A stretch of DNA of 64,000 nucleotides from Strigamia acuminata (taxonomy: Eukaryota; Arthropoda; Chilopoda; Geophilomorpha; Linotaeniidae). The stretch lies in contig OX442314.1 of NCBI GenBank assembly GCA_949358305.1, forward strand, positions 47,686,581-47,750,580. Direction: 5' to 3'. Below, in pieces: positions 41,890 to 52,800 of the stretch (position 1 is its first letter; every line of letters begins with the position of its first letter). The translations under genes were made by a program, and so were the position numbers. The notes under the pieces are model-generated. The model worked only from the letters and a program-made list of their open reading frames with translations, was not told where the DNA came from and searched no databases.

Positions 41890-42640
41890 CATACACCGTA
41901 AAATTGTATATTTTTTTTAGATTTTGTTTGAGAATTTTTTAGTAACTTTATGGACATTTTTTCATGTTTTTTTTATTTTTTTCATCTCGTTTTTCAGGTA
42001 TCTTCGCTCGTTCAAATGGCTCTGCAATTGTGTTGAAATTTATTTAGTCTTTTAATTAATTTTATGAGCATTATTCATGATTTTTGATTTTTTTTCCTCT
42101 TCTCGTTTTTAGGTATTTTAGCTCGGTTGAAAAAGCTTGCATTTGTCTTCATGTTAATAAACTCGAGCGGCTCGAGCTGGCAAAGTATTGCTCCAACTGA
42201 AAAATATGGTCCTAGAATTTTTCTCATCAACATTGCAACAGATTAACAGCAACACCGAGCCACCCGTGGCAGAAGAACATTATAGGCGCTTTAGCGTTTT
42301 ATTTCAGCGCGGAAGCCATTTTACGAGGTAATTTCAAGAGCGAGTTGGGTTTGTAAAGTTTTTGTGCTATTTTTGAATTCTCTTCGCGTTTCAGATATTT
42401 TCGCTCGCCCAAACAGTTCTGAACAACCTTCCGACTGTACCCGCTGTATCTGGAACGCCGTACACGGTAAGATTTTTTTTTTTTAGATTTTGTTTGGGAA
42501 TTTTTTAGTAACTTTTTGGACATATTTTCATGTTTTTTGTTTTTTTTCTTCTCGTTTTTCAGGTATCTTCGCTCGCCAAAACAGCGCTACATAAATGTTC
42601 AGGTTATGATAAAACAAGCGCCTCCATTTTACTTTTTCTC
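41890..42640 (+). repeat. Tandem array of the GTAT(T/C)TTCGCTCG module
   Basis: Three successive modules share a T-rich tract, CTCGTTTTTCAG (or similar), GTATCTTCGCTCG and a short coding-like piece. Related copies are at 25080 and 37690. Each brings its own acceptor-like site. Confidence 0.6.
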
Positions 42641-43085
42641 TTACACAGTTCACTATTTTCTCCGTTAAACTATTATCTTCCTTATTTGTAAGTGCTCATC
42701 TTTGACAATTCACAGTTCACTATTTTCTCCGTTAAACTTATCTTCCTTATTTGTAAGTGCTCATCTTTGACAATTCCCAATTCCACATCCAGATTAAAAC
42801 AAAATTACACAACAATTCAGTGGACGTTCAGTGTGAGATTTAATTTTTCCAAAATAAAAACCAAAACATTATTTTGTCAAATTTCATAATCCCCCTAGTC
42901 GGGCTGTAAACAAATTAGACATGCCGGTGCTAGAAGTGAGTTCGGAGTGTGAACCCAAACCAGCAAGAGTACTTTACTAGATCTGCATTGTTATTTGGTT
43001 TGTTTACATGATAAATGAATTACAACACACTATTAGCCATCCCATTTTTCAATTTACGTCTTCATCTGAAATGTTTTGTTATATG
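42641..43085 (+). pseudogene. 5' part of the ULP1-like repeat gene, copy 2
   Basis: ATGATAAATGAATTACAACACACTATTAGCC... at about 43009 matches the start of the frame at 61867. It is split at 43085 by the hAT element and resumes at 44719. Confidence 0.6.
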
Positions 43086-44718
43086 CAGTGTTGTATCGAA
43101 CTAGAACTGGTTAAACGAAAATCTCGAAAGGAAATCGGCGGCAATTGCAGTTCAACGATTTACTGGATCACACAACTACCTTGAAATAGCTAGAAAATTG
43201 GTTTCAATTCACAACAAATACGGCCTGGATCCATCGAAAGTTACAAAAACAATAACCGACAATGCCAGTAACTTTGTGAAGGCATTTAGGTTGTTTGAAC
43301 ACACCGAGTCCGATGCTGAAGCTGAAGAAATTGAAGATGAAGATGAACCGATAATTCTTCAATCGGTTGGAGATATCTTGACTGGGCCAGAATCTATAAC
43401 TGAAGTAGACAGTGAATTCGATTTCGATTTAGAATTACCATCGCATCTCCGATGCAGTGCACATTCGATTAACTTAATCGCTACAGCGGATGCTGCAACG
43501 GCCTTAAAAACGAACGTATACAAGAGGCGTTACAGCAGTGCAATGTCTAAATTCCAATCGATTTGCAACAAGATGAATCGTAGCGCACAGGTTGCAGAAA
43601 AACTACATGAAGTTTGTCATCGTTTCATTCCAACTCCTGGTATAACAAGATGGAATTCGTATTTCGACAGCATTTCTGTGCTGATCTCGCTGGAATCCAA
43701 GTTACCGAATATCTGTCAAATTACCAGTGTTGATGTTTTCACAAATCCTGAATTAGATTTTCTGAAAAGTTGGTTGCGAGTCATGCGTCCTGTTGCGACT
43801 GCGCTAGATCTAATGCAAGGGGAAAATGCGTATTTAGGAATGCTGTTGCCCACTTTAAAAGGCATCCAAGTTAATCTTTCAAATTTGCAGAATTCTTTAC
43901 ATTCCAATGATGTAATTTTACATCTTGTTGCAGCTGTTTCGAAAGGACTGACTAAGCGATACGATCATTTGTTCAATTACATCGATTCCGAGGGACAGAT
44001 AAAACGTAATTGTTGTGAGTACATTCTTGCAACGTGCTCATTACCAAAGTACAAACTAATTTGGGAAACTAACCTAATCAAACGAGCTAAGTGCAGAGAA
44101 CTTCTTTCGAACGCAATGAACCAGTTCAATGCACCTTCACTAACATTACCGAACCAATCTATAAGTCAAGACCTAGAACCGGACAATTGTCTTGATTATT
44201 TCTCGAATGAAAGTATAAATACTGAGACCGATGCGGTTGAGGACGAATTGAGTAGCTACTTAAATAATCGGAGTTCGGAAGTGTCATCTCTTAATAATTT
44301 TCCTCTAGTAATGAAAGTATTCCGAAAACACAACACGGCAATTGCATCATCAGCCCCCGTAGAGAGGCTTTTCAGCCGAGCCAGCTTAGTCGCAATTCCT
44401 AGGCGCAGCTTATTATCTGACGAAAATTTCGAGAATTTGATTCTTTCAATGATAAATTTAAATATTTAATTATTTTACATTTTGTTACAGTAAATAAATG
44501 TCTTATTCAAGTAGAAAATGGTATAAATAAAACTTTGAATTCAGAAAATAATTGTTCGAAAATAGAACTGAACTAGAACTGAACTAGAACTGAACTAGAA
44601 CTTAGTTCGCTTTGAGATTTTGGGGTGAACGGGAACTAGAACTAGTTCAGAATATTGAAAATGGTGATGAACGAGAACTAGAACTAGTTCGCGATTTAGT
44701 GAACGAGATACAACACTG
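43086..44718 (+). mobile_element. hAT element, 1633 bp
   Basis: The terminal inverted repeats are CAGTGTTGTATC. The 8-bp duplications GTTATATG lie at 43078-43085 and 44719-44726. The uninterrupted target TTTTGTTATATGTGCAAATGG is seen at 61934-61953. The subterminal DNA is rich in GAACTAGAACT repeats. It encodes a truncated transposase. Confidence 0.95.
43118..44469 (+). CDS. hAT transposase, N-terminally truncated
   Basis: The frame is open from just inside the left end; the first ATG is not obvious (43198 is TTG). It encodes DPSKVTKTITDNASNFVKAF, RCSAHSINLI and TRWNSYFDS, then LDLMQGENAYLGMLLPTLKG (which should hold the Glu of the catalytic triad). It ends in the hAT dimerisation motif SSAPVERLFSRASLVAIPRR. 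The BED zinc finger and the first catalytic Asp region are absent, so the protein should not cut DNA. The frame is otherwise undamaged, which suggests either recent loss or retained use of the truncated form. Confidence 0.85.
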
Positions 44719-45175
44719 GTTATATGTGCAAATGGACTAAAGGGAGAGAAGAACGATTCGCATTTGCAGCATGGTATTATTATTATTATTTTGCCAATAC
44801 GATCCATCTGTACCATTGGATTTAGAGTTACACAACTTGGGAACAAGTGAATTTATTTTACGCGTGCTATGGAAAAGTGGGATCCTCCAAGAATGCAGCA
44901 GTTAGATAGTGATTCGTATGGGCCCACGATTTTGTACTTTCTGCGTGGGTAGTTAATAGACCCAGACTGGATGCGACATGCACACCATTTCGATCTCAAA
45001 CATCGTTTGGTATGATAGATAACTCACGAAACTTTGCAACCGTTTGATCCGGACAGCGAGGACGAGTTAGCAATGTAGAAAGAGTGTTGTACAATTCGTA
45101 TTGTGGTTTCCCACGTTCGTGATTTAGAAAATCCACGATTGTTTCTCACTACCTTTTGTTGAATTTTTTCTTTCA
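44719..45175 (+). pseudogene. 3' part of the ULP1-like repeat gene, copy 2
   Basis: Matches 61947-62330. Here the presumed catalytic motif reads QQLDSDSYGP instead of QQLDSDSCGP, and a stop follows soon after. It is clearly dead. Confidence 0.6.
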
Positions 45176-45179
45176 ATCA

Positions 45180-46090
45180 TTTTTTTTTTCGGCACAAGAG
45201 ATGTAAACCCTAAAATGAAACCATTCAAATGAGAAATTCAATCCTGACTTAATCAAACAAAGATCAAGAACAGCACGATTACAATTTAAAAATATATGCC
45301 AGTAAATGTAAATGCCACATTCATATGGGAATGCAGACCTACAATACAAATTCAATGTAAATGCCGCACGTTGCGGTCTTACAATACAAACTCATGAAAG
45401 CAAATGCAATCATCCAAAAAAATACACCAAATAATGTAAATACAAGAAATGTGAAAAATGAAAAATAAAACCATAAATCAGGGAATGACCAGAGCTCTCT
45501 TTTGGTTCCACTGAATCAACTCGTGTCATCAGTTTCCCCAGATGTGACCACGAGGACGTACAGAGTTGGATTTTACACCCCCAATAAACAAGTTACGTGT
45601 TGATTAGAGATTAAAACCGTACGAATCCAAATTAGGCCCTAAAATTTGAACAAAAGGGCGGCTCGAATTCACGAGTGAGATAACAACGGAAAATGCTTAA
45701 ATAGAAAAACAATTTTCTTTTGAATCAATACCCAAATATTGCGTACAATCAAGCCGAACAACATATCATCCAATAAAACATACCAGTGACCAATTCTAAA
45801 TCAAATTCCAGCGAATTTTCTCGGCCCGAATCGACACGAAACACCGCTGCTTAACGTAGAGGACGTGACTACGGGGTTTCCCGAGAGAAAACACGATCTA
45901 CCGCTTGACGTAGAAACAATCCTTAACACCGTAGCAACAGAAAGGACAATTCCTCACGACAACTTTTATATTCATTCGGTTGACTACAATTTAACCCGAA
46001 TTAAAAAAAACAATTTCAAAATCATCAAGCAATAAATATTTCAGATTTTAATTCACACTATTACAATTTATTTAAAAAAATCCATTTTAA
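45180..46090 (+). repeat. Dispersed repeat unit, copy 3
   Basis: Collinear with 1950-2736/14938 and with 28920-29710. It includes ACACTATTACAATTTATTT near 46050, the empty form of the Gypsy target site. Both short frames are damaged. Confidence 0.8.
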
Positions 46091-47014
46091 TCGCCAATGT
46101 AATGATGAAAAGCATAATTATTTTCACTTTCATTATAGTGAAAAAAATAACAAGATCGAAGCCAGACTCGCCAGATTCACCTCAATACAATTCACAGTCA
46201 AACCGCCATTAACCGACGTGTCTGCCAGTACAAAGTTACACGACCCGTCGTTCAAATTAGCAGAAAAATCGAAATTCGACAACGCAAACACCGTACAACC
46301 TTCCCGCGTATTTTCCCTAAAAATAAACAAAAACCACTACCTGTAATACTTGAGAATCTCGAAGCGCCACGTGAACCTCGCGGTCTGACGAATTTTCATC
46401 GAATAACCGCCAAACTCGGGTTTCGTCGCGAGCAAATCTGAACTTTTATTTAATAATGTGGAGTCGCGTCATATTCTTTTGCAATTTTTCTATGAAACTA
46501 GCCCGTGTCAATTTAATCTGTTCATTTTCACGTTTAAACTCTGCACCCAATAATTTTGTAACCTTGCCTAAATCAAGCATATTAAAATGTTTATTTAACT
46601 CTGCAATCCATGTTCTACAGTAATGCTTAAATGATTGTTAAATATAAATAGGAATTGAAATTCTTTTTGAGCTTCATTGCAATGCGTCGTGGAATTTAAT
46701 GAGATTCAAATGTTTGAACATATCAAACCAAAATATATGGTTTTGCCTCTGCCGAATGCGGATTTACAACAATCCACGACAGGTTGGCCAAAACCACACC
46801 AGAATTCCAAACGACCACTTAGAAATCGAAAAATACCAGCTAGGTGTCTCGATTAGTCACTAGGTGGACACCCCTGGAAACTGGAGATTCGTCTGGACCA
46901 ATCACAGCACGTTTACATAACTTCTCCGGTCCGTAAAAACACGCGACCTGTTGTACCTACTGTACATTCATTGTAAAGGTCGACGTGTTTTATTTTCAAT
47001 TTTTTCTGCTGAAA
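46091..47014. other. Unassigned, upstream of B3
   Basis: No gene supported. A minus-strand frame of 65 codons near 46133-46330 is not convincing. The B3 promoter would be here; the AACGT array of A1/A2 is not evident. Confidence 0.3.
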
Positions 47015-47914
47015 ATGGAAAACCTTTTTAATCAACCACTCGTCGTGTGCGCATTCTGCTTAAAGCGACGGTTCATAATTCAGAATGCAGAAGTATGGTT
47101 GGCGCCTTTCGTGGCCGTTCCCGGTACGACGAGTAGCGTGGTCAAGTTGCCCTATGTCAGCTTAGACGAAGACGAAAATAAAGACAACAATGATCCCGAA
47201 TGGGAACTGATGAAGAACATCCAAACCGACGACGAGCGCTTTAAAATGGTGCGCGAGAGATGGAGGAATTTAGTCGTCCCGGATCCGAGCATTAATTTAA
47301 CGAGCCACACGAGCCGTTCGCAGAGAACTGTGGTTGCTTCTGCTGAAACGTGCGGGAAGAGGAAATGGCAGTCCGACGGTAACGAACAACACCCGAAGAA
47401 AATGCGACCTTGTACGATAATTGTAGACGAGGAGATATGGAAAGTGCTAGGGAATTTGGAGGACGTAAAGAACGAAGAGACGTGGGAGTACGAAATGAGG
47501 AAAAAGCAGTTGCAGAGTGGAATGGAGGTGCAGAAGTCGACGATTGATGAGCGCTTCCACTCGCTGAGCAGGATGTGGGACGCCAACATTTCATCTTTGC
47601 AAGACGAGTGGAGAAAAGCACGAGGGGAGTTATTGTTGGAGTCTAAAAGGACTAACCACGAGCTGTTCAGTAATTATTGTAGGAATTTAGATATTGCTAC
47701 TACGCCGCTAAATTCGCAAATTGATAGATTGGTAAAAGACAAGAGCGAAATGTTGTCTTTCTACAAGTTTTACAGCGACTTGAACAACTCTTCTCTTTCA
47801 AATGTCGACGGAACACTGATAGATCAAAATCGATACGATGAAATTAAGGAAATCGAAAGTGTGTATGCGGTGATTGACAGTTTTTATACTCCTAGTTCTT
47901 CGTTTTTTGACTGA
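47015..47914 (+). CDS. Family gene B3 (partial B type)
   Basis: Start ATG 47015 (MENLFNQPLVVCAFCLKRR...); the frame is open upstream only through GTG. The 299-residue product has an N-terminus unlike A or B. It joins the family at KLPYVSLDEDENKDNNDPEWE, which matches B2's KLPYVSEDENENRDNNDPEWE. There are no heptad repeats or fingers. VPDPSINLTSH, the basic block, the coiled-coil region and the SNVDGTLIDQNRYDEI motif are all present. The tail (YTPSSSFFD) replaces the usual YKRP ending. It may use a new first exon and is the most diverged of the five copies. Confidence 0.7.
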   Translation: MENLFNQPLVVCAFCLKRRFIIQNAEVWLAPFVAVPGTTSSVVKLPYVSLDEDENKDNNDPEWELMKNIQTDDERFKMVRERWRNLVVPDPSINLTSHTSRSQRTVVASAETCGKRKWQSDGNEQHPKKMRPCTIIVDEEIWKVLGNLEDVKNEETWEYEMRKKQLQSGMEVQKSTIDERFHSLSRMWDANISSLQDEWRKARGELLLESKRTNHELFSNYCRNLDIATTPLNSQIDRLVKDKSEMLSFYKFYSDLNNSSLSNVDGTLIDQNRYDEIKEIESVYAVIDSFYTPSSSFFD

Positions 47915-48099
47915 ATTGTAGCTATTTGAAATAATAAATTGGTTCCATGTAACTGCTAAGTTTAAAGTATTTCCGAATATACTGGTTGTAATTATTCCAA
48001 ATCTGACGATAGATTGAAATTTAAATATCAAATATTCAAATATCAAACATGAAAATATTTATCTGCCTCAATTTATCACTGACCGCCCTCTAAATTAGC

Positions 48100-48360
48100 T
48101 TTGTCTTATTTTAAGACTGAATTGTTGCTACAGTATGGCCTTTACGCGATAATCAAAATAGAAAGCAGATTCTGCAGAAGAAATAAAAAACAAATTAGAG
48201 AGAAAAAAATCAAAAACCTTTATTTCCCGAACGAACCAAATTGCTCAAATTACTTTTATGCGATTGCTTCTCGCGCAGGACGGTAAAATCAAACACCCAA
48301 CTAGAAAAACTTTTCGTGCTGACAAACAGCGACGACGATTGCGTTTCTAAGCCACTACCT
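48100..48360 (+). pseudogene. Fragment of the small ORF (third copy)
   Basis: AAATTAGAGAGAAAAAAATC, CGAACGAACCAAATTGCTC and ACAAACAGCGACGACGATT match 19640-19790, but the reading frame is broken and the first half is missing. Confidence 0.6.
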
Positions 48361-48456
48361 CTCACCGCAAACCTCCTAGCCCGTTGATCACCAATCCGAG
48401 TGCCGAAACGTGCCACCACCAACGAAAGAGGAAGCCATCCTAAGACCATACCACTT

Positions 48457-48590
48457 TACTTATTTCCTCGTCTAAATACTCTCTACAAATTGGCATTTTT
48501 TTCGGGTCTTGCTCGTTACAGCGATAACGATAACAAGCAAGACCTGAAAAAAATGCCAACTTTTGTGGAGTTTCCATTTAGCTTGGTGTA
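48457..48590. repeat. Inverted duplicate of an A/B coding piece (hairpin)
   Basis: The left arm (48457-48517) is antisense to the family segment NEQxPKKMxTCxEYLDEE. The right arm (about 48530-48575) is the sense version (NKQDLKKMPTFVEF). The arms pair over TTGGCATTTTTTTCGGGTCTTGCT, with a short loop. At 20096-20140 the same motif has the loop in the opposite orientation. Confidence 0.72.
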
Positions 48591-48639
48591 CCGGGTTAGA
48601 AATTGGCTGATGAGACTGAAATGTTTTACCAGCCACAAG

Positions 48640-49866
48640 AAATGATGTAATTTACATCACTGAAATGATAATTTAATTGCAATAAGTGGCTTATTGACAT
48701 ATAATTGACATATAATTATTGACATAATTGTTGATAATTCAGATTATGATAAGTCAAATAATTCATTTGACTTTGAATGCACCCACTGTACACATCCTTC
48801 GTGCTGTCTATGAGGTAAGTTTTGTACATTTTAACACCACTTATAGCACGCTTAATTGTTTCTTAAGACAAAAACTATAAATGGATGAGCAAAAATCAAT
48901 TCGGCCATTTGCACGAATCCAAGCGGTCACAGTGTTTTCGTTCTAAAGTGCTCCTGGTCCCTTAACTTCTTAATGTGAATGTTCTTAAATGGTTAACCGA
49001 TAGAGTTCTCTGTTTTGTCTGCTGGGGTCACCTGGTTGCTCCGCTCGCAACTGTAGCCCCATTCAATGTAAAATTCTGAGTATTTTGTTGGAATAGTTCT
49101 AGTTTTCTCTTGTTAAAACTGTATGATATGTTGTTGAGTTATCACGCCAAATGGCGTTATTGTGTTCATAGTTATGTGTACCATTAAAAGGTGGCACTAG
49201 TTGTTGTTTTTATACTGTCATGGCGTGTCTCTATTCATTTGTCAACCTCCAGATTTAAGCAACTAACAACACGAAAACCAAGAATGAAATTTTAGTCTGT
49301 TCTCAATTGTGACCACGTGTCTCTTTCTTTGCTGCAAGAAAACATTTTCATCAGCTTAAATCCAGAACTATCCAGTTTTCAAAGTGAGTTTTGAGAAATT
49401 CGAATATTAACAAAGTTGCAACCGCAACACTACATGAAAGTTTGTTCAAAAGACAGGGGTCAATCATTAAAAATATTATTCAATTACTGACAAAATGAGA
49501 ATATTTTCGAGTCACTGATATTTGCATTATTTATTGATAAACTTAAACAAACTCACTACCTTTTCCTATAAACGTAATAGAAAAAGCAATTGCCACAATG
49601 CAAATATATGACTAACAAATGTGTCACGCGAGGAAAGAAATTAAATGAAAAATATTGCAGTTAGAGGAGGTGTAGTTGACGGATTCAATAATTTATCTAA
49701 ACACGATTAAAATAAATTGAATCTTGTTCAAAGAGAAACGGTAACTACAACATTCACAAGCCAAACTATTCATTAGACAACATCAGCTCCAACTGATAGT
49801 ACGGTACAAGACTTCGTGGTAACAATTTAATTATTTATAAATTCTCGCTCCGCCTAAGTTTGTACA
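48640..49866. other. Unassigned intergenic region
   Basis: AT-rich with no supported gene. The promoter of the DEG/ENaC gene should lie near its 3' end; no clear TATA box is called. Confidence 0.4.
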
Positions 49867-52800
49867 ATGGAAGTACAAAAACTGCGTCAAACATTTGGCC
49901 GAATTGGACAACTTCGAAGAAGAAATTTGCAACACATTGTTGGCACGGTCATGATACAACAATCGAGAATACCAGCATTCGTCAAATCTCTTAGAAACAT
50001 TTCAGGAAAGAAAAAACTGATTTCTCTTCTGTTTTACGCATTACTCCTTCTCAATTTGGCGGTGTGCGCTTACCAAATCGCAGATCGAATATTGCATTAC
50101 ATGGACGAACCAACAGCAGTTGATGCGCACTTGATTGAAACAACGCATGGTTCTTATCCGTATGTTTATCTTTACCCCCAAACAACAATAGAGTATAACA
50201 ATTTTGTGAACAATCATAAAAAGTGTGACACATTATTTAGACTAGCAAGCAAAAAACAATACAAGTTTACAGATTCATTCAAATATTTGAGTATTCCTAG
50301 TTATGTAACCGATGCATACTTTACAAAGGTAAATCTCAATCTTTTATCATTTTACCAATAAACGTACGAAAATATGTTTGTAGGGAAAATCACGCATTAA
50401 TCTCACTGTCGAAAATTACGATTCTATGATGCAGCCCACTGCTCGAGTTTCAAGTGGTAAGTCAATACACGGAGAAAGTAAAACTTCATCCACTTTCGAA
50501 TTCTGATTTATTTTTTTTCAGACTGGCAGCTTCCATATGGAATTTCGAAATACAAGATGGCAATCAAACTAAAGTTTTCAAAATCATGCTGGACTTATTT
50601 TGTAAGTTTATTAATACCATACAAAATTCTAGAAATATCTTAGCTTTTCAAATTCCACTTCATCTCCATATTTAAATCGGACGTAGCCTGTGTTTAAATG
50701 TCAAAACAGGAAGTTCATCTAACGATTGAAATTGCAAACGGGAAGTTGATCCAACGGTTCACATTGCACATGTGCAGCAGTTTGATTTTGGGAAATTTTA
50801 AAGTCGTTCAAAGTTAAAACCCGATTTCCTTGATTTCTGAAAATCAAGAAAATCACGATTTTGGAAATCCATTTAAGATGCAACAGGCCTAATGTCTGTT
50901 GCACGCAAAACACTTAGGCTTCTTGGCACTCCAATCATCAAGGTCAGGAATGTTTTATGAAATATTGAGTAAAATAATGCTCGCTAGTTTTTTTTCAACT
51001 CCGACAATCCCCATTAAATTGCACCAAGTTATTATTTGCCTAAAATTCTCATCACTTTCTCACATAATTAAGATTGTGATTGCTTTTTGCTTTTTCAGAC
51101 TCTTGTTGATCCATCACCGATCAATTATTACACATATTATGCAAAAGGATATTATATGGAAATATTCAATCGTGATTTGAGGAACGCAAAGGGCAAGATT
51201 ATGCCAAACAAATATATTGCTAACAGTGATTTGCAAAAAGTATGAAAACTAAGGTTTATATTATCAGTGTTGGGCCCGCTAACTAACAAGAATATCTTCA
51301 CTAAAATTTCGCCTTTTTTCCAAAAATCGATATTTTGCTAATTGTCGCTATCACTAATTTGTACAAGTTTGCTAAAAAAAATGGCTAATTTTAGCTATTT
51401 TATCACTAATATTTCGCTAACCATTTAACTAATTTTTATTATTCTCATTTATTGTTTATTTCTTTCCTTATTGCAAACATTAAAAAAATGCTTCGTTTGA
51501 TTTCTTATAAAAATCTAAACCAGGGGTGTCCAACCGGCGGTTGGACACCCCTGGTTTAGTCGGTTGGACACCCCTGGTTTAGATTGTAGCCTGTTGTTGT
51601 AGCCTACAACTTGTAAACGAGTAGGTAAAATCTAAACGTGCATTTCAGTATTACTTCATTAACACGAAGAAAAATCCTTGTGACAACAATTTACACGACT
51701 GCTTGCGTCTTTGTCTCCTGAAAAAAATTAGTTGCAAGTACATTTTGCTCTCATCTTTCTGTATTCAATTAGTACTCAATCAACTTATTTTTAGATATCC
51801 CTTCTATGAAGCAAGAAACCTACCTAGCTGCAATGACAGTTATCTAAGAGAACAGTGGAATGAATGGAGAGAATTCATCCTAGAAACTGGAGATATGGTT
51901 GATCACTGCAGATGTCCCAATTTATGCGAAGTGACTCAACAAAGTCTAACTTACGATCACACTTTTAATTCTGAGTCGGCCATTGATGTTTCCGTTGTTA
52001 ATAATTACGTTCGAACCTTAAAAGAAAGTATTTCATACGATTTAATCTCTTTGCTGTGCGACATTGGTGGCAACATCGGACTCTACTTCGGAATGTCTTG
52101 CCTAATGCTCGTTGAAATCTTTGTTCACTGCTGCAAAATGGCACTTATTAAAACTAGGAAATCGAATGGAGCAAATTTCGAGTTGAAAAACAAAATCCAG
52201 ACAATTCTTGAAAATACAAAAAAACAAAAAAATGGCAGAAAAAAAATAGAAAAGCTGTTTTTCCTTCTTCTGATTGTCATCTCGGTTTTTCAAGTTTGCA
52301 ACAATATTCTTTCTTACTTTGATTACCCACTAACCAAAACTATTATTCTCGTACGAGACAAACTCATTCATTTTCCAGTCATAATCGATTGTCGCAATCA
52401 AGTGGAAATATATTTTGCTAAGTTAAAATTAGCTGAGAAACTGAACGGTGATTGTCATAATTACCAACTGTTTGATTTGCTCCATAATTCAACTGATTTT
52501 GCTAACAATCCAATCAAATTATGGAATAAATCTGCAAATTTTGACGGCGCGTACAGACATTACACGTATTTGGATATATGGCAAAAAGTAAGCAATTGAA
52601 ATTTTAAATTATTGTACTGAGAATTTACCACTAGCTTTGTCTAAAAATAGCAGCGAATGAGATTAGGGCTAACAAAACAACAATCGGTCTCCCGACCAAT
52701 CCCAACGCGCGTAACAAACCGCTTTTATCGTCTCATTGGTCATTACCGGGAAAACATTTCTCTCGCCATACAGTTTTCTCACTTTTCCCGGTCAATGTTT

